The position numbers were made by a program, and so were the translations under genes. A DNA stretch of 64,000 nt from Hymenopellis radicata (lineage: Eukaryota > Basidiomycota > Agaricomycetes > Agaricales > Physalacriaceae), in the NCBI GenBank assembly GCA_015501595.1, contig JADNRX010000161.1, forward strand, positions 53,465-117,464, in the 5' to 3' direction. The notes beneath the pieces were generated by a model. The model did not search any database and was not told the origin of the DNA. It was given only the letters and a program-made list of their open reading frames with translations. This document shows, piece by piece, positions 10,057 to 21,427 of this stretch (the first letter of the stretch is position 1; each line of letters starts with the position of its first letter).

Positions 10057-12315
10057 TCAATTCAAGGCCTGGAAGTCACGTACAGCATAACCGACCATGT
10101 TCGTGACATCAAACGCACGACTACGAAGACGATCTTCTTTTCGAGTTCCGACGTGTTCTCTACGGCAGGACAGGACATATCCGCTGCTGGTATCGTGAAA
10201 TCTACCTGGTCTCCCTCTACCAAGTATAAAGCAGTCCTCCGTAATCTCGATGGCGGCAAGAAACGGTTCGTAGAGATATGGGGGCGGGATGGCGCCTTGA
10301 TCCTAACCAAGGATGTCACCGATGATCATGGAGAATTCTATGCTGATGGTGGGCGCTTTCAGGATCTCCTCGACTCATCTCATCGGCCACTAGAGTATTT
10401 TGGATCTCTATCGTTTTCTCCATCCGAAGACGCCATCCTCTATGTCGCTGAAGCCAATCCACCTAAAGACGTCTCCAAGTTTGCATACTCGCCTTCATTT
10501 GGAGAGGGTTTGACGTCCAAGAAGCGTCCTACTCCCTTCATCCTTCGCATTTTGCGGAACAACGAAGCATCTTTGTTCACGCTTGTCCCCCCTGCCGTGG
10601 ACAGCCCTGTAGTATCATTTGGCCAGTTCGTCTTTCAGGCAGATTCGGTACCACAAAGTACCACCATGCTCGCCACTGGATATCAGCGGACGTCCGATGA
10701 CCGAACCCTGGGCCTATTGTATTGCTTTAACCGCCCAGCCGCGATATGGAAGCTTACACTCGATAGTCCTTTGGATACCGCAGGAACTCCAATCACATTA
10801 ACTGGGGAGAAGCTTACGCCGTCGAGTATATCCTGCCGTTCTCCGCGTGTTTCGCCTAACGGCTCAGCCGTCTTCATCTCGAATGCACTTGGTGGTGCGC
10901 ATGCTGGGTCCACAAGTCTCCATCTTCTTGGCCAATCTGAGCCCATCGTGAAGGCTGTCTGGGATCCTCAGGACTCGAACGACTTTCCAGGCCTATTCCT
11001 CGGTCCAGCCTTGCCGACCCACCCATTCGTCGAGAACGGCACCTGGGTCGTCACGCACACGACCTGGGGTTCAAGATCGCGCCTCGTTGCAATTTCTACC
11101 ACCAACTCTACCATAAGCGACATTACTCCTAATGGTAACGACTACAGCTATACAATCCTCGCCACCGATAAATCATATATCGCCGCCGTTCGAAGTTCTC
11201 TGATTAGCGTGCCAGAGCTGATTATTGGGACTGTGACCGAGACGTTCAAGGCCAGCATGAAAGTGGAGTGGAGAACTCTGGCTGCCCCGGAGGTGTCGAG
11301 AGATGGTATGTGGTCGCGACCGAAATCATAAATCGTGCGTTTAAGGCATTCATTGTAGTATCTGATGCGCTGTCAAAGCTGACAATGGAGATCATCAAAA
11401 CTCCAGAACGACATCCTACAGAGAGTATCGTTCTGCGTCATAGCCAGTCCACGGATGAAAGCAGGAATCCACTCATCGCGATGCCTCATGGAGGTCCGCA
11501 TGCAACATGGCCCACGTCCTGGACACCAGCCACGACAGCGCTCGCTCTGGAAGGATGTACGTTTCCGGTTCATCGTGGTGTCCAGATGACTGACTTTATT
11601 AGACACGATATCCCTGCCCAACTACACCGGTTCGCTCGGCTATGGCGAGCGATATGTCCAGGCGCTACTTGGTCACTGTGGCACTCTCGACGTCGAAGAT
11701 TGTATCGCTTCGGTACGCCACCTCATCACATTGGAAATTGCTGAAGAAGGCGAAGGAAAACTGTTTTTATCGGGAGGGAGTCATGGCGGGTTTTTGGGTG
11801 CCCATTGTACGTATATATTTCCTCGTTTCTACCTGATACTAACGTCCATGTCAGTAGTTTCCCGATTCCCGACATTATTCACAGCCGCTGTCCTCCGGAA
11901 CCCAGTTATCTCGGCAGGCGACGTCTGGGGCTCAGACATACCCGAGTGGTACTTTGAAGAATTTAATTTACCGTTCTTCCCCAAGAATGCTTCGGAGCGG
12001 GTCCCATACACCATCACATCGGACCAGTACACTGCCCTCCAGACGGCTTCACCCATTTCCTATGTGCAGAACGTGCAGGCGTCTGTGCTCATCCTGTTAG
12101 GCGGCTCGGATAACAGAGTGAACCCGAAGCAGGGGCTGGGATTCTATCATGCATTGAAGGGAAGAATTCCCGGGTCCAACGAAGAGGGTGCGAGAGGCAA
12201 GGGCAAGGTAGACTTGATGTGGTTCGAGGGAGAAGGACATCCGATTGAGGGCGTCGAGGCTGCGAGGGTCGCCTGGGAGAGTACGAGGGATTGGTTTGCG
12301 AACCTCAGAGCTTAG
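10057..12315 (+). CDS. Acylaminoacyl-peptidase (prolyl oligopeptidase family S9)
   Basis: This serine peptidase of the S9C type removes N-acylated residues or dipeptides from peptides. Residues encoded from about 10057 give the beta-propeller (TYSITDHVRDIKR onward). Exons end at 11305 and resume at 11359-11556, 11603-11806 and 11855-12315, all in phase. The alpha/beta-hydrolase part shows MPHGGPHA (oxyanion), LPNYTGSLGYGERYVQ, the nucleophile in SGGSHGGF, the catalytic Asp in GGSDNR and the His in EGEGHPIEG. The N-terminus is unclear: an in-frame TAA lies just upstream (about 10036) and the first exon must end before it. The only candidate Met exon (about 10017) would need a 26-bp intron. The gene lies between two copies of a duplicated block, so its true first exon may have been lost or replaced. 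Confidence 0.8.
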
Positions 12316-13407
12316 GGAAGTTCTATGTTAAGTAATGTATACGAACCGTCGGTAGCACAGTAAGTTCAAGTTTCTGAACGAGCCGAGTACTAGCTCGAGA
12401 TCTTAGCGGCGCGATGACTTGCTCGAATCTACCATTGATTTTATCGAAGTCCGGTACAGCTCGAGTTTTGTTAGTTATACACAGTGATGCTTTAACGTGT
12501 CAGGCTGTGTGGGATGCAGGCAGTGGGCCGAGTCTACCTGTCCACGCCACCCAGCGAAATTCCTCAGGTAAGAGATACAAAGCATCGTGACGGCTAGAAG
12601 TGCGCTGTCCATGGTATTCGTACCGCCATCGAGTTCCTTGAGCTGCCGGCAGATAAATGATAACTGAGCATTGTCAGGATGTACCTTGCGGGGGCTGTTC
12701 CGAGGAATCGTGGGTGCGGTACCTCCGCGAGCCAGTGGAAGAAGTCCTGACGTATCTGATTTGTATCGCCATCGGCTACGCTTGCAGAAGCATACGTTCA
12801 CGAGTCTCGAGACGACTATTGCACATTCGACATATTGTTGCAGACGTCATCCGATCTGCGTAGAATATGAAATGTGGACAGGAAGATGTTTCAAAGTGTG
12901 GCAAACCCGTAAAAAAGGTGGGCGACTCAGTACCCGCGGAAGTAGCGTGAGCGCCTGGAGCGCGTAGCTACATGGGAATGACTAATAAGCACCGGCGTGG
13001 ACTTGGATTGTAAGAGATTTATCATCATCATCGTGAGGAGGATCGTGAGTTGGAACTCGGAAGACAAGCTTGTCTTCCGGCCCAATCCGGACGGAGTACG
13101 ACGTGTACCTGATCGGCGATCACAGCGCCCTCAATCCGCCTCCCGCTTGTACATGTCGAGTTGAAGCTTGGATGTTTTTAAGACGTGAACTATAGGGACC
13201 TTATTAGCGACTGTTTTTAGGTGAAACTACAGCTCTATCTTCAACGTTTCAACACTTGACTGGCAGGCGACATGACATATCGGTGCGAGACCGCGGCATC
13301 TCCTGTATGATCCGAAAAGGTGATGGGCGGGGCGGGAATGCCATATAAGGTAGGATGCACGTGAGATGATGTGACGTGTGGCTGTGAAGGGAGCGACTAC
13401 CTTGACC
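12316..13407. other. Non-coding block, copy 2 of the duplication; CCR4 promoter
   Basis: The stretch at 12540-13150 repeats segments found at 9010-9970, but the two shared segments lie only about 200 bp apart here against about 700 bp in copy 1. Copy 1 therefore gained, or copy 2 lost, roughly 0.5 kb. No complete gene is seen. The last 250 bp are the upstream region of the CCR4 gene. Confidence 0.6.
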
Positions 13408-15433
13408 ATGTACTACGCCCAGCATTCACCGGGTGTGGCGCACAAGCTCGCCGACCACCAACCATGGCCGCGACAGGCGCCATCCAGTCAGCAGCCACCC
13501 GGATATGCGCTGTTCTCGCACCCACACGCAATCCCGCTCACTCACCATCATCACCACCAGAATTCGCTTACGTCGCTGAACCATTACCCATCGCCACCCC
13601 AAATGGGTTCACCAGCTGGCCAGATCATGTCACAGCACTGGCAGCAGCAGCTACTTAAATGCGAAATGGTTCGCTCATCACGGTCGCCCCACCATCGGGC
13701 ACGGGCGAGTGCAATGGCATCGCGGTCAGTCACAAAGTCCGCTATTCCCATCACCAACCCGAATAAACTCGAGGAGGCCGTCGATGTCAACCATCCCTCG
13801 TCGACAGTCTCCCCGGTTGCGGTCGCTCCGAGAATCACGGCAGTCGCCCCGCCAGAAAACAACTGGAACTCGCTCGACATGGGTGGCGTCCACATAAAGT
13901 CGATTCCACCAACGTCTGGCTTGTTTTCTTTCACATATCTCACAACCCTCTATCTCAATCACAATGCACTCGAGAACATCCCCCCTCAGATTGCATCACT
14001 CCGCCATCTCGAGCTGCTCGACATTTCGGGAAACAACCTATATCACCTACCCCCGGAATTGGGCATGCTCACTTCCCTCAAAGAGCTCTACCTATTCGAC
14101 AACCACGTGAACACCATCCCTCACGAACTCGGTACCCTCCACCAACTACAGACAATTGGCATCGAGGGCAACCCCCTTGATGTCACACTCAAGACCATCG
14201 TACAGAAGGATGGTACCCGCGCCCTCATTACGTTTCTCCGAGATAGCTGTCCCACGCCTCCAAATCCCCCAGCACGACAATGGAAGCACCTAGAACCCCC
14301 AGGAGGGGTAGGTGGAGGCGAGACTATCAGTGCACTTGGTTACAATATTCTCTGCGAGAAATGTGCAACGGATCGTCTCTACGGCTACACTCCGTCGTGG
14401 GCGCTGGGATGGGATACTCGAAAGGAGGCCATCATTAACGAGGTCCTGGCTCAATCTGCCGACTTTATTTGTTTACAGGAGGTCGACATTGCCCAGTACG
14501 AAGAGTTCTTCACAAAAAGACTCGGCGAACGCAATTACGAGGGTGTATTTTGGCCAAAGTCCCGTGCCAAAACCATGTTGGAAAGCGATCGGAGACTGGT
14601 GGATGGTTGTGCGACGTTCTACAACGCTACGCGGTTCAAGCTCGTGGAAAAGTACCTCATCGAGTTCAGCGCCGTCGCCATGCGGAGAGCGGATTTCAAG
14701 AAGACGGATGACATGTTCAACCGAGTGTTGGGCAAGGATCATATCGCTGTCGTATGTCTACTGGAAGATATTCACACCGGCACCCGTTACATCATCGCAA
14801 ACGCGCACATCCACTGGGACCCCGCGTACCGGGACGTCAAGCTCGTCCAGGTCGCCTTGCTCGTCGACGAGATCGAGCAGATTGCCAAGGAGTTCGCACA
14901 GTACCCACCACCTCCCGGGACGTCTGCCAGATACAACGACGGCGCCAAGATACCGCTCATCATCTGCGTTGATACCAACTCGGTGCCGGAGAGTGGGGTG
15001 TACGAGTTCCTGCGCGATGGCGTATTGAATGCGGGGCATCCGGACTTTATGGGTCATGTGTACGGACGGTATACGGAGGAGGGTCTGCGGCATAAGCTCA
15101 ACTTGAAGAGCGCGTACTGCGGACCAACAGGGGAGCTACTGCCGTTCACGAACTATACGCCGAGTTTCAAAGGCGTCATTGACTTTATATGGTACTCAAC
15201 GGCGTCGCTGAGTGTTAGTGCGGTTCTCGGCGAGCTCGACCGCGAGTACATGGAGAAGGTGGTCGGTTTCCCGAATGCGCACTATCCATCAGAGTACGTG
15301 CTTTTCGTCTCTCTTGTTAACTGTTGCTCATTTCGTTTGCAGCCATATATGTCTCTCCGCCAAGTTCCGCGTCAAGTCGGCACCCCAGACGAACGGGACG
15401 TCTCAGTTAAAATCCATACCACCTACACCGTGA
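13408..15433 (+). CDS. CCR4: CCR4-type deadenylase (LRR + EEP nuclease)
   Basis: This is the catalytic poly(A)-shortening subunit of the CCR4-NOT complex. Exons 13408-15293 and 15343-15433 give 658 residues. The start is the first ATG with a usable context (13408). The N-terminus is Gln/Pro/His-rich. Leucine-rich repeats (LTTLYLNHNALENIP, LELLDISGNNLYHLP, LKELYLFDNHVNTIP) bind the NOT scaffold in known CCR4s. The endonuclease/exonuclease/phosphatase domain begins at ALGYNILCEKCATDR. Catalytic elements are visible: Glu in FICLQEVD, NAHIHWDP, Asp-x-Asn in IICVDTNS and the final SDH, which is created exactly by the last splice. The frame is intact throughout, with length typical of the family. 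Confidence 0.95.
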
Positions 15434-15915
15434 TCTCCAACTACCGCCCATCATATCGCATTAACTTGTTTATAGTCTTCATTGACACTTGTACATATAA
15501 TACTATCACCCCGTACATACGCTGTGCTTTATTTCATCTTTCGTCCGTCGAGTTTGTTTTTCTCTTTTTTTTATTATTCATCTTCCTTCTCGTTTTTTCT
15601 TTCATTATTGTCTACTGCACTGGCTCTGTTGTATTTGTGTCTTTATGATTGCAAGAAAACGATGAAAGCTGCAGTGGTTGGTGTGATTACGTCGAGTGAG
15701 GCCTCTTGGAGGACGACTCCCATGTCGCTGCTTGTATGCCCACTTTGATCCTGCACATCGAATCCTAGTTCGAATCGTATGGCGTGCAGAGGAGTGCCCA
15801 AATCGGATATCGGATTCTTTAATTGGGAACCATGGTCACCTGACGCGTCGCGCACTGACTCAACACTGACTTGCAACAAACCACCATCTCCTTCGCCGCA
15901 CAGGCTAATTCCGAA
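15434..15915. other. Intergenic, pyrimidine-rich 3' UTR then spacer
   Basis: The T/C-rich run at about 15540-15610 is probably 3' UTR of the CCR4 gene. The rest, up to the next start at 15916, shows no motif or repeat I can support. Confidence 0.5.
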
Positions 15916-16905
15916 ATGAATTATCAATCAAGACATCCAAACGTTGATTGCATTGGAAGCACTTTACTTTCTTTGCGTGAGTGGTTATTGGTTAGTAGGG
16001 GTTCATGTTGCTGACTTGTTCGTAGTTCACAATGAAACCCGCAACCGAGGATTAACACTTCCTTCGAACCTTTCTCTTTACGGCGCTCAGATGACCGCAC
16101 CGCTCCTCGACTTCAATAACATCGTGGTCGGCTGTCTGTCTGCGAAAACGCCTCTACGTGCTCTGCAGCTGAACAACTTTGCAACCTCTGGCGTGGTACC
16201 TGCGGGCGGCGCGCATGGATTCCAAAACGGCTTTTTGTGGATGCACAAGTCTGCTGAGGCCATGATACAGAAACTTGAAGGTGAGAAGGAAGGTTTTGAC
16301 GACTTGATACCCGTTACTACGCAGGTGTGCGCTTTGTTCGTGTCCACTGATCCAGACTGACTCTCTTTTCGTCTCGCCTATAGTCAGTCAAACACGCTAT
16401 AGACGTCGCGTGCGACCTCGCCATCACCGTTCGTGTTGAACAGTGGTTCCTCGACGGGAATCATAGGACCGCTCTCGCGTGCATGGTTTTCTCTCTCGCA
16501 GAGCAAGGTGTGGTGCTATCATCGACCTTCTGCCCGTATAAGGCATACACTATCATCAGCGCAAGGTTCCATCCGGGCAACGAGTCGAATCGTCTTGACG
16601 AAGAGGCCCGCCAGTACGCAAGATCACGTCTAGTCTCTTATCTTCGTAAGCGCACCCGGATTCCGATTAACAACAGTACGACTGCGCTTCGGGTGTACCT
16701 CGAGTGCCACCTCCATGCTATCAGACTTCTGCCGAACACTGTGACCAGGATAGAAGATCTCGGACGCGAGCTGGAGCTTCTCGCGGGCGAGGGAGCGTGG
16801 TTGGAACGGCTGAAGGTTTGGAGAGCCCAAGGTGATCGTATGAGGGTCAACATGAAGTTGACTTTTCCGTCTCTCGCGAAAGGACTAGTATCTAAGCTAC
16901 CATAG
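15916..16905 (+). CDS. Fic-like (fido) domain protein with altered active site
   Basis: Three exons (15916-15976, 16026-16324, 16384-16905) join in phase to 293 residues. Residues 138-151 read VEQWFLDGNHRTAL, matching the Fic core His-x-Phe-x-Asp-Gly-Asn-x-Arg, with Gln140 where the catalytic His should be. The Phe, Asp, Gly, Asn and Arg positions are kept. Fic proteins transfer AMP or other phospho-groups to target hydroxyls, and the His is normally essential. This one is therefore likely inactive as an AMP-transferase, or works differently. There is no signal peptide or membrane segment. The N-terminal 120 residues (GLTLPSNLSLYGAQMTAP, AGGAHGFQNGFLWMHKSAEAM) resemble the helical part before the Fic core in eukaryotic members, but I cannot name a subfamily. 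Confidence 0.6.
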
Positions 16906-16919
16906 TTTTGCATGTTTTG

Positions 16920-17115
16920 GGTAAAGGCTGCGCTCCTCCAGACTTGTACGTCTTCAGCATTCCGCATCGCTGGAGGACTTGCAGAGGGCGGTCTAGCTGT
17001 ACATTCGGCTTGGAGACACGCTGTCCTGTTCAAGGCTATCGCCACCGTATTCATCATCATCGGGTGACGACATCACCACTTTTGACGAGAAAATGGATGC
17101 GATAGTTTGGAGCTT
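16920..17115 (+). pseudogene. Relic of the N-domain of the FHA-pseudokinase gene family
   Basis: The translation carries IAGGLA-GGLAVHSA followed by traces of the METRC and DDITTFDE segments. These match residues in the middle and end of the N-terminal domain of the minus-strand gene at 4885-8644 (the bases at about 7820-7910 and 7480-7530). The relic is on the opposite strand, shortened by internal deletions and has no open frame. It is a dead paralogue fragment, not an exon of the Fic-like gene before it. Confidence 0.6.
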
Positions 17116-17234
17116 GTGTACTGTATCCGATAGTAACTTGTGAAATCAGCTACGCCGAATTGCAAGTACAGTGTAAATTGGAAAACGAGGAGGGTGTGTC
17201 CTCAATCCTTCTGGCGGCACATGTGGTGCGTCGG

Positions 17235-17660
17235 TTACTGCTTGCTGCCGATGCCAAAGCTGGTTGGGGGACAATGTCATGGGGACATTAGAGTGCTTGG
17301 AGCTGGAGAGCGCCAGCGTGCGGTCGACATGTCGTGTTGGGGAGGCGATTCGGCTGATACAAGGAAATATGGAAACCTTGAAGGACCTCAGGCTGATATC
17401 TGTGAAACGCTGTGTGTTTAGCGGCGTTCGATTTATCGGGTTTACTGCACCTGCAGAACCTCGAAGTTGCGAGTGGGATGCGTGAAACTGAGTTGGCGTT
17501 GAGGGGATGGATTCTCCCGAGGTCGTTGAAGAGGGTATATGTACGGAATGTGGTTCGTGTATTTCGTGGGCATTGTTGTATGCAGCGTGCGGTTGGGTCT
17601 GATACAGAGGAGGGTATACTTTTTGAGGGTGCGAGTCTGCAAGGCGTGCTTGGGATATAG
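17235..17660 (+). pseudogene. 3' fragment of an F-box gene (copy of 24815-25822)
   Basis: The bases match the end of the F-box gene at 24815: the GGGGACAATGTCATGGGGAC segment, the GCTTGGAGCTG-AGAGC segment, the exon-2 start FDLSGLLHLQNLEVASGM and the GAGGGTGCGAGTCTGCA 3' flank. The 5' two-thirds are missing and the frame is broken. The copy abuts the N-domain relic, so two unrelated gene ends were brought together here by rearrangement. Confidence 0.75.
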
Positions 17661-17923
17661 CCTTAATGTTCATTCACTTTGAATAAAGTTGATTTTTAAT
17701 CCATCTCCGTACTTCTCAGAAGCTGCTTTAAATTCAAGTTATTGATGGTCTGTACTTTTACCTGTTGGCTTCATCTGTGATGACAAGTAACTAGGGCAGG
17801 CTACTGATTCTGATATGCGGGCCATTCTACAGCTTTCTAAGTTTACATAGTACTGTCCGTTGATACAAATGAAGTCGGTCTGCGAGTCTGAAGGTGATTG
17901 CCTAAATTGGATGAAGTCCCGAG
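17661..17923. other. Intergenic spacer
   Basis: AT-richer sequence between the F-box relic and the MITE. I see no gene, repeat or RNA structure. Confidence 0.4.
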
Positions 17924-17925
17924 TA

Positions 17926-18180
17926 CTGTACTAACGGGACCGTGTCTTCACATAACGCGTAACGGGGCCGCGTGAGTGAAGACTTTCGGTCTTGCATAAC
18001 GTGTAACAGAGGCTAAATGTCTGATATGAAGGCTTAAATAGGCAATTTTTGGCGCGGCGGCTAACGCCGCCACTCCCAATAAGGTAATTCCCGCTCCTGT
18101 GCCTTGATGTGAAGACTTACCCCAGTGAAGACTGACCGTAACGCGTAACATGGCGTGAAGAGTTGGTCCCGTTAGTACAG
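17926..18180. mobile_element. 255-bp MITE with TA target duplication
   Basis: The ends are exact inverted repeats (CTGTACTAACGGGACC at the left, its complement at the right), flanked by TA on both sides (17924-17925 and 18181-18182). Inside, CTTCAC and TAACGCGTAAC motifs recur in opposite orientation near the two ends. The size, lack of coding capacity and TA duplication fit a non-autonomous Tc1/mariner-type element. It sits directly upstream of the next gene and supplies its immediate 5' flank. Confidence 0.8.
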
Positions 18181-18228
18181 TACATGAGGCTCAAAAGGGT
18201 AACCCACGTCCCCATCGTCCGCACTCTC

Positions 18229-19500
18229 ATGGCCAGGTCTTTGCGACCGCGTAAATCCACCGTGAACTACGCGCGTCTTGCCAGAGGGGACATATCTGAA
18301 TCCGATGACGTACCAGACGACGCCGCTCCCGTCGATGTGCCCGACGACAACGAGCATTCGAGTGGAAGCGACTTTGCTCCCGATGAAAAGAAGGATGCGG
18401 AAGCGGACGACGACAACGATGAAGACATGGCCTCTGTGGTCGACGGCGACAACGAGGAGCCGGTCATCGTAAAACCGCCTCCAAAAGCCAAACCCAAAAA
18501 AGCTGCAGTCGTCACGCGCCCGAAAATGGCTGGCGGTACGCGGCAAAAGATGTATGTCTTGCCTACACCAAGCGTACACCACCGCCATCGTGCAGTTCCC
18601 CTACATTCTCCGACGACGGATGTGGAACGATTGGTGTCCAAGCCATCGTCGCCGTTTGTCAAGACGAGCACAACGTTGACGAAGAGCTTCACGCACAATT
18701 CCAAGACAACAGATCGCGTCAACAAAGCATGGGGCTACAATGTCGGATCTTGTCCTGTATGGGAACTCGTCGAGGACAGAGCGTGGTTCAAAGAGGCTCA
18801 GGCAGGCGCTGAGACGGAGGATGACCGGCGTCCCGTTGTCCATTCCGAAGAGCTTTGACGAACACGGAACAGTTGCGCGAGCGAGTTCAAGATGTTAACC
18901 GTAACGTGCGTATCTCATGCATTGACTCCACTGTTCTAATCCGCCTTTTAGCGAGGCTACTCCATATCTTCCCTCGGACGTACTGGCAGCTGACGACGGA
19001 ACGCTAAATCCACCTCCTCCTGTAACGTGTTTCCTCGGTCCACACGATGCCCAGACAAGTGTACAATTCTCACTGTTCGAATCTCGCAAGAACTGTACGT
19101 TCTCTTGCTTTACTGCAAACAGCTGTGCTGACCTTTTGCTAGCCGACTTTATACCAGAAAGTAAAGCGCATATATTCAACCCTGGTGCTCCGGTATGGGG
19201 CCTTGACTGGTGTCCAATCCATCCTTCCGCTCGTGCAGGTTAGATAATTGCTCGTAGGATTCACTCGGTCCGCAAGGATCCGTAGGGCTTCACTATACAC
19301 AATACCTCGCCGTTGCGCCGTTTCCGACCAAGAATCATTCGCCAGACGTTGGTGTCAGAGCACCCCGCCCTGCTTTGTCGTGTATACAAATATGGGCGTG
19401 CGACGCGTCTGGTATGCGCTGTGAGACGGTGCTTTGTATTGAATCTGGGCATATGACTTGAAGTGGTGCCCTCTGCCTTCGCATGACAAGGTCAATTGCT
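18229..19500 (+). pseudogene. TFIIIC WD40-subunit-like gene, 3'-truncated and frame-broken
   Basis: The N-terminus is basic, then acidic (MARSLRPRKSTVNYARLARG, then an Asp/Glu-rich stretch with KPPPKAKPKKA). It is followed by the start of a WD40 propeller: HIFNPGAPVWGLDWCPIHPS, YLAVAPFPTKNHSP, RPALSCIQIW, CETVLCIESGH. This matches, from memory, the fungal WD40 protein related to the TFIIIC subunit Tfc6, which helps recruit RNA polymerase III. The frame is lost at about 18855 (one base missing in GAGCTTTG) and again at about 19452. The propeller stops after its first blades, 90 bp before the next gene's ATG, so most of the protein is absent. The start at 18229 is chosen because the upstream Met codons lie in or beside the MITE. 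Confidence 0.5.
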
Positions 19501-19585
19501 ATGTTATTCTTCCTCTTTGTCGCATTGATGATGTTAAGCGACTTGTTTGAAGACGGAACACTTTTCTTTCTTTCCTCCAACCATC

Positions 19586-21118
19586 ATGGACATCGACCAG
19601 ACGCCTCCCGATATGGTCCAGCCCACATCCGACGCAGGAGAAAGTGCACCCGATTGGGCTCAGGCGCCACAGGTCAGCGACAGGCCAAAGTATGGTGGTC
19701 ATCCGCGAGGACGAGGACGCGGCCGTGGCCGTGGCCGTGGTGGAATGAACAACGCGTCGCGTAATTGGGAGTCCAGTGGACCGCGCAAGGAATGGCACGA
19801 GGAGTGGAAGGATCTCGAGGACTATATCCATCCAGGAGGCTATAATCCGTATGATTTGTCTCTAGTAATCTCTCAGAGAAATGGCTGATGTTACTGCTAG
19901 GAACACACCTGTGACGAATCGCGTTCGCTTTGCAGCTATGGACTTTGCGCGAAACCGTATCTGGCCCCGTGAATTTGATTCGGATGCCTCCATGACTGTT
20001 CGTGAACAGTGGGACCAAGTACGCTTCTGTATACATGTATACGTTTCTTTCTCATTCAAGTTTAGTTCCAAATCTTCATCGGCATCATCATGAAGGTTGC
20101 CTATCTGGAACAAAGTGGTTGCAAGCGCGCCTGAAGATCAAGACGATGGCGCAGACTTCTCTGATGAGGAGTCATTAGGCGCGATGACTTTCGCGGCCAG
20201 AATCTCAAGAAACCGCTCAGACCTCGCCCTCCTTACGCGAACTTGCCAAAGCCCCCACGGTCGTCCATTCCGACGAGGAAATCCAGGATCTGTTGCAGAG
20301 TGCCGATGCTGAAAAGAATGAGAGGCTCTTCGATTTTTGCGACAATCCCGAGAAGATGGTCACCGTCTTCCTTTCCTCGTACATCATTGACCAAGGCCTC
20401 CTCTAGTATGTATCTCTCTGTTTCTCGCCTCTCCTTCCCTCAACGATTTCTGTCAGTTCCGATCGCTTCTTGTTTACGATTCCTCGACTAGTCCGCTTCT
20501 TCTTAACATAAGGAGTCGAATTTGCTAGCATCGACGTAGAGATTGCTGCTGTGAAGGATGATGTAGTGGAGGATGATGTCGATGCAGAGGACGGTGGATG
20601 GGGCGTTCCAACGACGGATTGGAAACTTCCCAAGGAGAAGACCCTCTCTACCCTGCTTGGAGCGGTAGCTCCCGTTCTCGCCATCACTCATACCACTGGC
20701 GTCGTCGAAAGCTCTACCCGGCGAGTCACGGCTATTGTTCATCCCGCTGATGCGGCGTCATCAGAGCTTGCGAGCAAGTTTTCGAAGGTTGTCCTCAGTC
20801 CGTGGCCCGACGCCAGGGTTAATCATCCCGTCATTGAGGAAACTTCCGAAGGACATGTTCTGGGGCTCGGCGCTGGGTGCCCATAACCCGTGGAAAGATG
20901 ATATTGTGATCCTAGTCGAGGATGGGACTGCAGCGGTGTTAAAGGTAGGCATGCGACTGTTTGTCCAGATGGTCCGCCGTGGTGACGACGACGGGGAGGA
21001 GAGGTTGTGGTATGTGAGAAAACTCCTGGAGACGTTGCCGAGCTATTATATGTTGTCTGATGAGGTAGTTGAGCCGCACCCTGATCTTTGGGTTGATCTA
21101 TATACTAATACTGTAGTA
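19586..21118 (+). pseudogene. Uncharacterised RG-rich-N-terminus gene, frame-broken
   Basis: I do not recognise this family with confidence. Exon 1 (19586 to about 19848) encodes an Arg-Gly repeat (RGRGRGRGRGRGG) of the kind found in RNA-binding proteins, then HEEWKDLEDYIHPGGYNP. A GT-AG intron leads to NTPVTNRVRFAAMDFARNRIWPREFD. Later blocks are DEEIQDLLQSADAEKNERL, FLSSYIIDQGLL, DGGWGVPTTDWKLPKEKTL, AIVHPADAASSELASKFSKV and FWGSALGAHNPWKDDIVILV. The reading frame changes without usable introns at about 20120, 20225 and 20850, each time by a single base. It could be a genuine pseudogene or an intact gene with assembly indels. An Argonaute-chaperone (Arb1-like) relationship crossed my mind, but I cannot support it. 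Confidence 0.45.
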
Positions 21119-21427
21119 ATCTGTTGTTTTGATCTTGTTGTCGACATCTTTCTGTATCTGTAATGTATCATGCATTGCATGCGAGTAGGTAAATAGCACC
21201 TTTGTGTTGCGGACCGAGTTACGTACTAGTCCAAAGTGTTTCTTTCCAGACCACCATCTTCAGCGGCGTCATTGGACTGTCCGACGCGCCCATCAGAGTT
21301 GTCTATCAGTGCAAGGAATCTTCCATCTCATAGGTCATCCAGGTGTGTATTGACGCCTTCTCGAAAACGCGTTCTTACCTTTTCTTAGCTGGCACTTTTC
21401 TAGTTTTCAAATCAGTCTGCCGTCGAC
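21119..21427. other. Intergenic, promoter side of F-box gene
   Basis: No gene is seen. It contains the probable 5' flank of the F-box gene beginning at 21428. Confidence 0.4.

Noticed and set aside
19499..20113. Minus-strand protein genes opposite the RG-rich gene
   Set aside because: They arise from the antisense of the GGACGAGGACGCGG repeat and have no motifs; the plus strand has introns and conserved-looking blocks.
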